DNA from: Marinitoga sp. 1197
GTDB lineage: Bacteria; Thermotogota; Thermotogae; Petrotogales; Petrotogaceae
Assembly: GCF_001021165.1 (NCBI RefSeq)
Contig: NZ_AZAY01000045.1
Coordinates: 1-56,778, forward strand
Reading direction: 5' to 3'
Length of the DNA: 56,778 bases
In this document: in pieces, positions 7,569 through 15,977 of the stretch
Layout of the letters: each line of letters begins with the position of its first letter
Numbering within the stretch: position 1 is the first letter of the stretch
Position numbers and translations under genes: made by a program
Notes under the pieces: model-generated
What the model saw: only the letters and a program-made list of their open reading frames with translations
Databases searched by the model: none
Told to the model about the DNA's origin: nothing

Positions 7569-8477
7569 TCACACCTTTACTACGGACTTTTTACCCAATA
7601 GTCCATCTGGTTTTATTAATAAAATAACAATGAGTATTATAAAAGCAAAAGCATCTCTGTATCCAGCAGCAGATGGCATTAAAGCGACGAGGAATATTTC
7701 TAACACTCCCAATAAAAACCCTCCGACAACTGCGCCTGGAATAGAACCTATTCCCCCCAATACGGCAGCTATGAAAGCTTTTAGTCCTGGCATGAATCCC
7801 ATATACGGCTGAACATTAGGATATCTCATAGCCCACATAATTCCTCCAGCTGCTGCCATGGCTGAACCGAGTGCGAAGGTAAATCCTATAACCATATCTA
7901 CATTAATTCCCATTAAAGAAGTTGTAGGAATATCTGAAGAGATAGCCCTCATAGCCATACCAATCTTTGTTCTATATACTATCCAGAATAAAAGCAAGAA
8001 TAATAAAGCAGTTATAAAAAATACTATAAAAGTTAATATGGGAATTCTTGCACCACCAATATTCCATGTTTTGTCCAAAATCCATCTGTTTTTTTCATTA
8101 AAAACAGCTGTAAATGATTTTGGAACAGCCCCGAAAACAACAACAGCAAAACTTTCTAAAAAGAAACTCATACCAATAGCTGTTATTAAAGCAGAAATTC
8201 TTGGGGCATTTCTTAAAGGTTTATATGCAATTCTATCAATTAAAAATCCTAAAATTGAAGCGCCAATGACCCCTATTATAACAGCAAGCCATAATGGAGC
8301 TCCAGCAATTGAAGCATAAAGAGCAAAATAAACGCCCATCATCATAATATCTCCATGAGCGAAATTTATCAATCGTAATATACCATAAACCATGGTATAT
8401 CCAACCGCTAAAAGAGCATATAATCCACCAAACATTATTCCATTAAATAAGTTTTGAAGAAAAATAGAACCACTCAA
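7569..8477 (-). CDS. livH: Branched-chain amino-acid-type ABC transporter permease LivH
   Basis: A 302-residue integral membrane protein with about eight helices and the LivH markers GLYALLAVGYTMVYGILRL and INFAHGDIMM near the N-terminus. I set the start at the TTG at 8477: GGAGGTG lies 6 bases before it, whereas the GTG at 8486 is part of that ribosome binding site. A terminator-like hairpin separates it from livJ, so permease and ATPase genes are probably expressed below the binding protein. Confidence 0.92.
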   Translation of the reverse strand: MSGSIFLQNLFNGIMFGGLYALLAVGYTMVYGILRLINFAHGDIMMMGVYFALYASIAGAPLWLAVIIGVIGASILGFLIDRIAYKPLRNAPRISALITAIGMSFFLESFAVVVFGAVPKSFTAVFNEKNRWILDKTWNIGGARIPILTFIVFFITALLFLLLFWIVYRTKIGMAMRAISSDIPTTSLMGINVDMVIGFTFALGSAMAAAGGIMWAMRYPNVQPYMGFMPGLKAFIAAVLGGIGSIPGAVVGGFLLGVLEIFLVALMPSAAGYRDAFAFIILIVILLIKPDGLLGKKSVVKV

Positions 8478-8495
8478 TGCCGACACCTCCGTTTT

Positions 8496-8526
8496 TTTAA
8501 AAAATCCCCGGGAATTCCGGGGATTT
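8496..8526 (-). terminator. Intercistronic terminator/attenuator between livJ and livH
   Basis: On the minus strand AATCCCCGG (rc of 8517-8525) pairs with CCGGGGATT (rc of 8503-8511) with a 5-base loop, followed by a T-run. Its place directly after livJ suggests partial termination that makes the binding protein more abundant than the membrane complex. Confidence 0.8.
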
Positions 8527-8540
8527 ATTTTATTTATATA

Positions 8541-9647
8541 TTATTCAGCTGCAGGATTTACAGTTGTAACATATGTAAATTCTCCATTTTTAACCATATC
8601 AATAACAACAGATTTTTCTGCATCCCCGTTCTTGTTTATTGTTATCATACCAGTAGCACCTTCAAAATTCTTAACTTGTCTGATAGCTTCTGCTATAGCC
8701 TTTGGGTCAGGTTTTCCAGCCATTTCAATAGCTTTTCTTAATACTAAATATGCATCAAATCCTAATGCGTGCATTGCGCCAGGTTCAGAACCAAATTTTT
8801 CCCTGAATTTTTCAACAAAAACCTTTGTCATTTCGGTTGCAGCACCTTTTGGATGGAAATGAGTTGTGTAATATAATCCTTCTACTGCATCTCCTCCGAT
8901 TTTTATTAATTCAGGAGCTTCTGCACCGTCACCGGCTAAAATAGGACCTTTAAAACCTAACATTCTTGCTTGTCTTGCAAATAATGAAATTTCTGGATAA
9001 TAACCTGTGATGTATAAAACATCAGGATTTTTGTTAATGGCATCTGTCAATTGAGCACTGAACTCTTGATCACCAGTTTTGAAAAATTCGATAAAGTAAT
9101 TTCCGCCTAATTCTTGGAATTTCTTTTTAAAGAAATTTGCTAATCCTACACTATAATCTTGTTCAACATCAATAAATACAGCGGCTTTTTTTGCGTTTAA
9201 ATTTTTAAATGCAAAAATTGCAGCGGCAGCACCCTGATAAGGATCAATAAAACATACACGTGAAACATATTTTTTTCTGTTAGTAACCAATGGGTTTGTT
9301 GAGGAAGAAGTTAACATAGGAATCTTCTTTCTTTCTGCAACAGCACCACCAGCCAAAGAATGAGCGCTTGCAACTTCACCAATAATAGCAACAACCTTTT
9401 CTTTATCGATAACCCTACTTACAGCATTTGCGGCTTCTGTTTTTTCTGATCTATTATCTACTAATACAAGATCAATTTTTTCGCCTAAAACTTCTGGATA
9501 CATTTCATGAGCTAATTCCACACCCTGCCAGCTCATTTCACCAAAAGCTGCAATTCCTCCAGTCATTGGTAATACTACACCAATCTTGATATTCGCATAC
9601 AATACCATAGAAAGGACTAAAACCACTGCCACTAAAATTTTTTTCAT
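8541..9647 (-). CDS. livJ: Branched-chain amino-acid-type ABC transporter substrate-binding protein LivJ
   Basis: This 368-residue periplasmic-type binding protein begins with a Sec signal peptide (MKKILVAVVLVLSMVLYA) and continues IKIGVVLPMTGGIAAFGE, the standard start of the Peripla_BP_6 fold. Further family markers are VVAIIGEVASAHSLAGGAVAE and GFDAYLVLRKAIEMAG. There is no lipobox cysteine, so it should be soluble between the membrane and the outer sheath. AGGGAGGGA precedes the ATG. A consensus promoter lies at 9694-9722. Confidence 0.95.
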   Translation of the reverse strand: MKKILVAVVLVLSMVLYANIKIGVVLPMTGGIAAFGEMSWQGVELAHEMYPEVLGEKIDLVLVDNRSEKTEAANAVSRVIDKEKVVAIIGEVASAHSLAGGAVAERKKIPMLTSSSTNPLVTNRKKYVSRVCFIDPYQGAAAAIFAFKNLNAKKAAVFIDVEQDYSVGLANFFKKKFQELGGNYFIEFFKTGDQEFSAQLTDAINKNPDVLYITGYYPEISLFARQARMLGFKGPILAGDGAEAPELIKIGGDAVEGLYYTTHFHPKGAATEMTKVFVEKFREKFGSEPGAMHALGFDAYLVLRKAIEMAGKPDPKAIAEAIRQVKNFEGATGMITINKNGDAEKSVVIDMVKNGEFTYVTTVNPAAE

Positions 9648-9693
9648 AGAATCCCTCCCTATTCAAATGTATTAAACGTAAAAACTTGTTTAT

Positions 9694-9722
9694 ATTTTAC
9701 TATATTTTAATATACTTGTCAA
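9694..9722 (-). promoter_or_regulatory. livJHMGF operon promoter
   Basis: On the minus strand a perfect -35 TTGACA (complement of 9717-9722) is separated by 17 bases from TAAAAT (complement of 9694-9699). The leader to the livJ ATG is about 40 nt. Confidence 0.85.
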
Positions 9723-9738
9723 GTATGAAAAAAATTTC

Positions 9739-9762
9739 ATTTCTTATATTAACATAAGAAAT
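9739..9762. promoter_or_regulatory. Palindrome upstream of the livJ promoter, possible regulator site
   Basis: ATTTCTTAT (9739-9747) and ATAAGAAAT (9754-9762) are perfect inverted repeats around a 6-base spacer and lie 17 bp upstream of the -35 box, a position suited to an activator or repressor dimer. The regulator is unknown. A (TA)10 run at 9786-9806 fills the rest of the 211-bp gap. Confidence 0.4.
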
Positions 9763-9785
9763 TAATTATTAACTTTACGAACCAT

Positions 9786-9806
9786 TATATATATATATAT
9801 ATATAT
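9786..9806. repeat. (TA)n microsatellite
   Basis: About ten TA units in a row in the livJ/PFK intergenic gap. It is likely slippage-prone and has no further visible role. Confidence 0.85.
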
Positions 9807-9834
9807 GAAGAATAAAGAATTTGATGCATAAAAA

Positions 9835-9860
9835 TAAAAAAAGCCCGTACGGGCTTTTTT
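9835..9860 (-). terminator. Terminator of the hppA-PFK operon
   Basis: AAGCCCGTACGGGCTT (9841-9856) is a perfect palindrome flanked by A- and T-runs; on the minus strand it follows the PFK stop codon at 9859 immediately. Confidence 0.9.
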
Positions 9861-10866
9861 AGAAAAATATTTTTGCCATTTCATAAATTCTGGAGTCAAT
9901 TTCTTTATTGTTTAATAAATCTTGTGAAAAAGGTACACTCGATATTTCGAAACCTTTTAGAGATAGTGCAATATTGACTTTTCCTTTTTTTATGTATTCA
10001 ATAGCCTTTGTTGAAAACATTGTTGCGATCAATCTATCAAAAGATACAGGTGTTCCTCCCCTTTGCATATAGCCCAGATTAACATTTCTGCATTCAACTC
10101 CTTCAATAGTGTTTTTAATATATCTTGAAACTATTTCAGAAGGGGAACTTTCAGGTAATTTTTCTTTAATAATTTTTAATCTTTCAGATAATGAACATTT
10201 TTCTTGTACTACAACAATGGAGAATTTTTTACCTTCTTCGTATCTTTTTCTTATATTTTCAATTAATTTATCAGGATTAAATTTAATTTCGGGAATTAAT
10301 ATATAATCAGCTCCGCCGGTTAAACCTCCTAATGTAGCCAGCCAACCAGCTTCATCGCCACCAACTTCGACAACAATAACTCTATGACCGGCGCTAGCTG
10401 TAGAATGAAGAGAGTCAAGAGTTTTTGTTACTGTTTCTAAAGCTGTAAAAAAACCTATACTGAAATCGGTCCATGGTAAATCATTATCTATTGTTGCAGG
10501 AATTATAATTGAAGGCATACCTTCATCCGATAATTTTATGGCTATTTCTGTACCAGTATGTCCACTCATTATTACAAAGGCAGTAATCTGATATTTTTCA
10601 AAATTTTCTTTTAATTTCAACAGATCGTTAGAATTTTTTGTAGGATCAAATTTAGAAGAGCCTAAAATAGTTCCACCACGTTCCAATATTCCTGATACAT
10701 GTTCTTTTGTCATTACAAATACTCTATCTTCTAAAAAACCTTTAAAACCATCATATACTCCTAAGACTTCAATGTCTTCCATAGCGGATTTTCTAACTAA
10801 AGCTCTAATAGCACTATTCAAACCAGGACAATCTCCACCAACATTTAAAACGGCAATTCTTTTCAT
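9859..10866 (-). CDS. Phosphofructokinase-family protein with a substituted catalytic loop
   Basis: The 335-residue protein is a clear member of the PfkA fold: it starts RIAVLNVGGDCPGLNSAIRA, keeps the fructose-6-phosphate/catalytic string ATIDNDLPWTDFSIGF and the binding string GYMQRGGTPVSFDR. However, the GGDGS loop that binds the phosphoryl donor and Mg2+ in ATP-PFK (GGDDS in PPi-PFK) reads SGHTG (about 102-106), so the conserved aspartate is missing, and the usual EVMGR reads EVGGD. It may use another donor or substrate, or be regulatory. It is 12 bp downstream of hppA in the same operon, which hints at pyrophosphate. AAAGGAGG precedes the ATG. Confidence 0.8.
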   Translation of the reverse strand: MKRIAVLNVGGDCPGLNSAIRALVRKSAMEDIEVLGVYDGFKGFLEDRVFVMTKEHVSGILERGGTILGSSKFDPTKNSNDLLKLKENFEKYQITAFVIMSGHTGTEIAIKLSDEGMPSIIIPATIDNDLPWTDFSIGFFTALETVTKTLDSLHSTASAGHRVIVVEVGGDEAGWLATLGGLTGGADYILIPEIKFNPDKLIENIRKRYEEGKKFSIVVVQEKCSLSERLKIIKEKLPESSPSEIVSRYIKNTIEGVECRNVNLGYMQRGGTPVSFDRLIATMFSTKAIEYIKKGKVNIALSLKGFEISSVPFSQDLLNNKEIDSRIYEMAKIFF

Positions 10867-10878
10867 ATTAATCCTCCT

Positions 10879-12858
10879 TTACCCGAAGATTTTTATTAAT
10901 ATTGGAATAACAACAATTGATATTATAGACATAAGTTTTATTAATATGTTTATTGCTGGTCCGGCAGTGTCTTTAAAAGGATCACCAACAGTATCTCCTA
11001 TGACAGCAGCTTTATGAGCAAATGTACCTTTTCCTCCAAAGTTGCCTTCTTCTATATATTTTTTTGCATTGTCCCATGCACCACCAGAATTTGCCATAAA
11101 TATTGCAAGCATTACACCTGAAACTGTCGTTCCCACAAGCATGCCTGCAACAGCTTCTTTACCTAGGATAAAAAACATTAAAATAGGCATAAAAACAGCA
11201 AGTAATGAAGGTAAAACCATTTTTCTCAAAGCACCTTTAGTAGCAATTGAAACACAGGCAGAATAATCAGGATCAGCTTTTCCTTCCATTAGACCGACAA
11301 TTTCTTTAAATTGTCGTCTTACTTCCTGAACCATTATTTCAGCGGCATCTCCAACTGCTTTCATAGCCATTGAAGAAAATAAAAATGGTAGCATACCACC
11401 AATTAAAGCTCCTATGAATACTTGTGATTTTGATAAATCGATGATGCTTAAATTAGTAACTTTTGTATATGAGGCAAATAAAGCCAGTGCAGTTAAAGCA
11501 GCAGAACCTATAGCAAAACCTTTTCCTATAGCTGCAGTAGTATTACCGACAACATCTAATTGATCTGTTCTATCTCTAACATATGAATCAAGCTCGGCCA
11601 TTTGAGCAATACCACCAGCATTATCCGCAATAGGTCCATAGGCATCAATTGCCAGAGTAATGCCGAGAGTAGCCAGCATTCCAACACCAGCTAAGGCTAT
11701 TCCGAATAATCCAAGTAAATTATATGAAATTATAGTTGCAAAAGATATTAATATAACAGGAATAGCAGTAGATTCCATTCCAATAGCCATACCACTTATC
11801 AATAAAGGTGCGGCACCACTAACCGCGCTTTTAGCAAGTTGTTTAACAGGTTTTTTTGCAGTATAATATTCAGTAATGTTACCAATAATCATTCCAACAA
11901 TCATTCCTAAAAAAATAACAAAAAATGGATTTATAGTTTTAAGATAAATTAATGATAAAAATAATACTCCTATAAGCGTTAATCCATTTGCAATATATGT
12001 GCCGAAATGCAACGCTTTTGAAGGATTGACATTTTCTTTATTTTTCAAACTTAAATTAAAAATTATTATACCGATAATAGCTGATAATATGCCAATAGAC
12101 GCGATTAAAAAAGGGAAAACAGATCCTTTTTCATTAAATAAGATAACACCAAGTGCAGAAGCTGAAAATATGGATCCAACAAATGATTCATATAAATCTG
12201 CGCCCATACCTGCAACGTCTCCAACATTATCTCCAACATTATCAGCAATTACAGCAGGATTTCTCGGATCATCTTCTGGAATTCCAGCTTCAGTTTTTCC
12301 AACTAAATCTGCACCGACATCAGCAGCTTTGGTAAAAATTCCTCCACCAACTCTTGCAAATAATGCAACTAGTGATGCCCCCATAGCATATCCACTCATA
12401 GCAATTGTATCGCCATCTGTCAAATAATAGATTAAACCCAGACCAAATAATCCGAGCGAAGCTACAGTCATTCCCATTACTGCTCCACCATTAAAAGCTA
12501 TTTTTAAACCTTTACTCAAGGATTCAATAGCACCTTGAGCGGTTCTAGTATTGGTTTTTGTTGCAATACTCATGCCAAAAAAACCTGCAGCAACGGATAA
12601 TGTTGATCCTAAAAAGAACGATAAAGCCATTATCCAATTATTTGTAAATCCAAGCAATAGGAAAATAAGTAATACAATAATATAAAGAATTTTATATTCT
12701 GAAGTTAAGAATGCCTTTGCCCCAGTTTGAATAGCTCCTGATATTTTTTGCATTTTTTCATTTCCTGGAGAGTTTTCCAATACTTTAAAAGTTAGAAAGA
12801 CAGTAAAAATAATTCCAATCAGGCCAAAGATAATACCACTTAAGTTTATAACGTTCAT
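10879..12858 (-). CDS. hppA: Membrane-bound, ion-pumping pyrophosphatase (K+-dependent type)
   Basis: The 659-residue polytopic protein (about 15-16 helices) hydrolyses pyrophosphate and pumps H+ and/or Na+ across the cytoplasmic membrane. The catalytic strings are ADVGADLVGKTEAGIPEDDP, DNVGDNVGDVAGMGADLYES and, near the C-terminus, GDTVGDPFKDTAGPA. The position that separates K+-dependent from K+-independent enzymes is alanine here (GNTTAAIGKGFAIGSA, where independent enzymes have lysine), so it should be K+-dependent; family members in Thermotogota are known Na+ pumps. It is somewhat shorter than the roughly 720-residue Thermotoga protein. GGGAGG precedes the ATG; a small GCGAAT/ATTCGC hairpin lies in the leader. 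Confidence 0.95.
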   Translation of the reverse strand: MNVINLSGIIFGLIGIIFTVFLTFKVLENSPGNEKMQKISGAIQTGAKAFLTSEYKILYIIVLLIFLLLGFTNNWIMALSFFLGSTLSVAAGFFGMSIATKTNTRTAQGAIESLSKGLKIAFNGGAVMGMTVASLGLFGLGLIYYLTDGDTIAMSGYAMGASLVALFARVGGGIFTKAADVGADLVGKTEAGIPEDDPRNPAVIADNVGDNVGDVAGMGADLYESFVGSIFSASALGVILFNEKGSVFPFLIASIGILSAIIGIIIFNLSLKNKENVNPSKALHFGTYIANGLTLIGVLFLSLIYLKTINPFFVIFLGMIVGMIIGNITEYYTAKKPVKQLAKSAVSGAAPLLISGMAIGMESTAIPVILISFATIISYNLLGLFGIALAGVGMLATLGITLAIDAYGPIADNAGGIAQMAELDSYVRDRTDQLDVVGNTTAAIGKGFAIGSAALTALALFASYTKVTNLSIIDLSKSQVFIGALIGGMLPFLFSSMAMKAVGDAAEIMVQEVRRQFKEIVGLMEGKADPDYSACVSIATKGALRKMVLPSLLAVFMPILMFFILGKEAVAGMLVGTTVSGVMLAIFMANSGGAWDNAKKYIEEGNFGGKGTFAHKAAVIGDTVGDPFKDTAGPAINILIKLMSIISIVVIPILIKIFG

Positions 12859-12876
12859 TAAAATCCTCCCTTCTTT

Positions 12877-12917
12877 GCGAATCTAAACAATTCGCTATTT
12901 TTTATATGGTTATTATA
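12877..12917 (-). promoter_or_regulatory. hppA promoter -10 and leader hairpin
   Basis: On the minus strand TATAAT (complement of 12912-12917) is the probable -10 box. The leader then contains GCGAAT (complement of 12890-12895) and ATTCGC (complement of 12877-12882), a 6-bp hairpin just upstream of the ribosome binding site. No good -35 is visible. Confidence 0.5.
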
Positions 12918-12981
12918 TCATAAATTTCTAATATTAAAGCAAAAACTTTTAAAAGACGATTATATATCAGGAGGGATAGAT

Positions 12982-13320
12982 ATGAATGAATATTTTATAT
13001 TGGAAAAAAAGAAGAATTTTTTTAAAGTAAGATTTTTAAATAATATTACAGTTGAAAATAGCCAGAAAATAAAAGAAGCATTAAATAAAACGCTAATGCT
13101 TAAAGATGCTAAAATAATTGTAGATTTTTCAAATGTTTATTTTATAGATAGTAACGGTCTTGGGATAATAATTTCTTTAATCCAAAAGGCAAGGACATAT
13201 AACAATAAATTGATTTTTATAAATATTAATGCTTTAATAAAAGATATTTTAGATATTACTAAAGTTAATAGATTGATGAATATTCTCGATACGTATGAAG
13301 AGGCAAAGATTATGTTATAA
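12982..13320 (+). CDS. STAS-domain anti-sigma factor antagonist
   Basis: The 112-residue protein is a single STAS domain of the SpoIIAA/RsbV type. The central string IIVDFSNVYFIDSNGLGIII contains the DSNGLG motif whose serine is phosphorylated by partner kinases. In partner switching the unphosphorylated form binds an RsbW-type kinase; one such kinase is encoded far away at 45942, but pairing them is a guess. CAGGAGGG lies 6 bases before the ATG. It is monocistronic and ends in a terminator. Confidence 0.88.
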   Translation: MNEYFILEKKKNFFKVRFLNNITVENSQKIKEALNKTLMLKDAKIIVDFSNVYFIDSNGLGIIISLIQKARTYNNKLIFININALIKDILDITKVNRLMNILDTYEEAKIML

Positions 13321-13322
13321 AT

Positions 13323-13354
13323 AAAAAAAACAGGCGCATTGTGCCTGTTTTTTA
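13323..13354. terminator. Bidirectional terminator between convergent genes
   Basis: AAAAACAGGC and GCCTGTTTTT arms around a CGCATTGT-type loop, with A-run and T-run on the two sides, serve the STAS gene (plus) and the valS-to-zinc-ribbon operon (minus). Confidence 0.88.
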
Positions 13355-13357
13355 TAT

Positions 13358-13789
13358 TTATAACAATTTTTTTATTTTGTTCAATATATCTTCTATTAAT
13401 TTCATTCTTTCTTCATTCATTTCCTTTTTTGCAATTTCGTATTCATTTTTCCAAAATTCGAATCCGCGTTTTATTAATGTTTGAGTGTTTCTGAGTTTTG
13501 AATTATCATCATCTGAAAATAATAAACTTTTTATAGCTATTGGAAATTCTATTATTACCCGGCTTTTGACATTTTTAATTTCTATTGATTTATTTTTGAC
13601 TGGAAATCTATTTTTAAAAAAAACATTGGTAGAAAATAAACTTAATTTATTTTTATTTACAGGAATAGTATGAAATTTAGCCACGTCATTTAAACAGTTT
13701 TGACAGTATCCGATTTTTGTTTCAATGCCGTCATAATCGAATTTCTGTATTATTTCAGCATTATTTTTTTGACATAAATGGCATTTCAT
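13358..13789 (-). CDS. Zinc-ribbon protein with C-terminal UVR-like helix, McsA-like
   Basis: The 143-residue protein starts MKCHLCQKNNAEIIQKF and has a second cysteine pair in IGYCQNCLND, giving a CxxC...CxxC zinc ribbon within the first 35 residues. The middle is variable and basic; the C-terminus (EFWKNEYEIAKKEMNEERMKLIEDILNKIKKL) is a charged amphipathic helix like the UVR motif of McsA/UvrB. McsA activates the McsB arginine kinase in Firmicutes, but only the architecture supports that link here. Its ATG overlaps the pth stop (TAATG), and it is the last gene of the operon. Confidence 0.6.
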   Translation of the reverse strand: MKCHLCQKNNAEIIQKFDYDGIETKIGYCQNCLNDVAKFHTIPVNKNKLSLFSTNVFFKNRFPVKNKSIEIKNVKSRVIIEFPIAIKSLLFSDDDNSKLRNTQTLIKRGFEFWKNEYEIAKKEMNEERMKLIEDILNKIKKLL

Positions 13790-14361
13790 TAAATGTCATC
13801 TCCAGTAAGCATTTTATTATTATATTTATTCATAGCCTCAACGATTTTATTTTCCAATATTAGATCTATTGTGGGGATTATCTTATCTATTACTTTATTT
13901 ATTTTATAATATTCATCATTTGAAAATTCGCTTAAAACATAATCTGCAAGATCTATATATTCTGGTTTTGGACCAATTCCTACACGAATTCTTGGAAAAT
14001 CTGTACTTTGTAAGGTAGATATTATAGATTTTAAACCGTTATGTCCTCCTGATGAACCGTTAGGTCTAATTCTTATTTTTCCTAATTCTAAAGCAACATC
14101 GTCATATATTACTATTATATCCTCTGGATTATCATAATATTCTTTTAATTCATATAAAACTTTTCCACTTAAGTTCATATATGTAAGTGGTTTTACCAGG
14201 ATTATTTCATTATTATAATATCCTTCAAAAGATCTTTTTTCTGTTTTTTTAAATTTATCTTTATTTATTTCATAATATCTATCTACAACCAAAAACCCCA
14301 CGTTATGTTTTGTAAATACATAACGTGGGCCTGGATTACCTAATCCAATTATTATTTTCAT
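13789..14361 (-). CDS. pth: Peptidyl-tRNA hydrolase
   Basis: This 190-residue enzyme releases peptides from tRNAs dropped by stalled ribosomes. It shows IIGLGNPGPRYVFTKHNVGF with the catalytic histidine at about residue 20, the substrate-binding KPLTYMNLSG, and the string YDDVALELGKIRIRPNGSSGGHNGLKS (family marker, about 93-118). Length is normal. It follows rplY by 3 bases, a common pairing of rplY and pth. Confidence 0.96.
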   Translation of the reverse strand: MKIIIGLGNPGPRYVFTKHNVGFLVVDRYYEINKDKFKKTEKRSFEGYYNNEIILVKPLTYMNLSGKVLYELKEYYDNPEDIIVIYDDVALELGKIRIRPNGSSGGHNGLKSIISTLQSTDFPRIRVGIGPKPEYIDLADYVLSEFSNDEYYKINKVIDKIIPTIDLILENKIVEAMNKYNNKMLTGDDI

Positions 14362-14364
14362 ATA

Positions 14365-14979
14365 TTAAGCTTCTTCTCCCTCTTCTTCTGTTTCTTCAGT
14401 AGTTTCAGAAACTCTTCCAGCTACTGGAATTGATACAATAATTTCATCTTCATCCAATAAAACATCTATAGATTCAGCAATATTTAAATCTTTTACTGTT
14501 AAATGGTCGTTAACATCTAAATCAGTTATATCAACAACAAATTTTTCAACAATATCTCTTGGTAAAATTTCAACAGGTAATTCATGATGGTGTATATCTA
14601 ACATACCACCTCTGGATAATCCTTTTGCTTCTCCAACAAATTCTATTGGGATATTAAGATGCATTTTATGTCCTTTTGAAGGTACATAGAAATCTGCATG
14701 AATAGGTTTATCCGTTACTTTATGTCTTTGAACAGTTTTTAAAAATGTTGTAACTTTGTATGTTTCGCCATTTTCCTTTTCAATATTCAATTGAATAGGT
14801 GTAGTTTCTTCAATTTTATCAAGCATTAATATTGTTTCAACTGAAGAAATTTTTAAATGAATGTTTCCTTCTAAACCAGGTCCATACACTACTGCAGGGA
14901 TAAAACCCTCTTTTTTTACATGATTTGATTTTTCTCCATCTTTCCTTTCAATAGCTTTTAGTTGGTATACTTTTGCCAT
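14365..14979 (-). CDS. rplY: 50S ribosomal protein L25/general stress protein Ctc
   Basis: The 204-residue protein is the long (Ctc) form: an N-terminal L25 5S rRNA-binding domain (AKVYQLKAIERKDGEKSNH...GFIPAVVYGP) and a C-terminal TL5-type beta domain (VDITDLDVNDHLTVKDL), ending in an acidic tail TEETEEEGEEA. It belongs to the 5S rRNA region of the large subunit. The neighbours prs and pth reproduce the prs-ctc-pth order seen in many bacteria. AGGAGGG precedes the ATG. Confidence 0.95.
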   Translation of the reverse strand: MAKVYQLKAIERKDGEKSNHVKKEGFIPAVVYGPGLEGNIHLKISSVETILMLDKIEETTPIQLNIEKENGETYKVTTFLKTVQRHKVTDKPIHADFYVPSKGHKMHLNIPIEFVGEAKGLSRGGMLDIHHHELPVEILPRDIVEKFVVDITDLDVNDHLTVKDLNIAESIDVLLDEDEIIVSIPVAGRVSETTEETEEEGEEA

Positions 14980-15016
14980 TTGAATCCCTCCTATATGAAT
15001 AAATTATTTTGTTTAA

Positions 15017-15973
15017 TTATTTAAATAATATACTTACAGATAGATTATTTTTAATTCTGGCTACAGTTTCTCCGAGAAGTGACGCTACCGATAATACATG
15101 AAATTTACCAGGCAAATCATTATGATATATTGTATCTGTAACATATACTTTTTCAATTACTGAATTTTGTAACTTTTCTTTTGCATTTTTGGAAAGAACG
15201 CCATGCGTTGCACAAGCAATAACTTTTTTAGCTCCCTTTTCTTTCAACATCTCAGCAGCTCCAACCAAAGATCCACCCGTATCTATTATGTCATCAAAAA
15301 TGATAGCAGTTTTATCTTTAACATCACCAATTATATTTACAATTTCTGCAACATTATCTTTTGGTCTTCTTTTATCAAGGATAGCAAGAGGTAAATTCAT
15401 TTTTTCTGCAAACTTTCTTGCCCTTTTTACACCACCAACATCAGGTGATACAACAACTGATGAATTGGAATCGAAATCTTCACATTCATTTTTAAAATAA
15501 TTTACGAATACAGGAAAGCCCATTAAATTATCCACAGGTATATCAAAAAAACCCTGAATTTGTTCAGCGTGTAAATCAATCGTGACTATTCTTGTTGCGC
15601 CAGCAACAGTTAAAAGGTTTGCAACTAATTTAGCTGAAATAGGATCCCTTCCTCTCGCCTTTCTATCCTGTCTTGCATATCCAAAATATGGGATAACAAC
15701 AGCGATCGAATTTGCAGAAGCTCTTTTTAGAGCATCAATCATAACTAATAATTCCATTAAATTTTCATTTACTGGAGAAGATGTTGATTGAATAACAAAT
15801 GTATCCAATCCTCTAACAGTTTCACCAATTCTCAAATTCACTTCACCATCAGCAAATCTTTTTAATTCAACTTCACTTAATCTTATGCCTAAATATTGAA
15901 CAATTTTTTCAGCTAATGTGGGATTAGAATTCCCGGTAAAAATTTTAATTTCGTGGGCCATTGAAAAAGGCAT
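15017..15973 (-). CDS. prs: Ribose-phosphate pyrophosphokinase (PRPP synthetase)
   Basis: The 318-residue enzyme makes PRPP from ribose 5-phosphate and ATP for nucleotide, histidine and tryptophan synthesis. It carries FTGNSNPTLAEKIVQYLGI at the N-terminus, the flexible loop region YARQDRKARGRDPISAKLVA, VTIDLHAEQIQGFFDIPVDN, and the PRPP loop IFDDIIDTGGS. Length is normal for class I. GGAGAG lies 8 bases before the ATG at 15973; an internal Met at residue 5 is less well placed. It sits 4 bases after glmU. Confidence 0.97.
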   Translation of the reverse strand: MPFSMAHEIKIFTGNSNPTLAEKIVQYLGIRLSEVELKRFADGEVNLRIGETVRGLDTFVIQSTSSPVNENLMELLVMIDALKRASANSIAVVIPYFGYARQDRKARGRDPISAKLVANLLTVAGATRIVTIDLHAEQIQGFFDIPVDNLMGFPVFVNYFKNECEDFDSNSSVVVSPDVGGVKRARKFAEKMNLPLAILDKRRPKDNVAEIVNIIGDVKDKTAIIFDDIIDTGGSLVGAAEMLKEKGAKKVIACATHGVLSKNAKEKLQNSVIEKVYVTDTIYHNDLPGKFHVLSVASLLGETVARIKNNLSVSILFK

Positions 15974-15977
15974 TTTT

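Noticed and set aside
9786-9806. (TA)10 run considered as a phase-variation switch
   Set aside because: It lies upstream of the livJ promoter and outside the -10/-35 spacer, so length change should not alter promoter spacing.
11999-12427. Plus-strand frames opposite hppA
   Set aside because: hppA is conserved over the whole stretch; the antisense frames have no ribosome binding site or recognisable protein.
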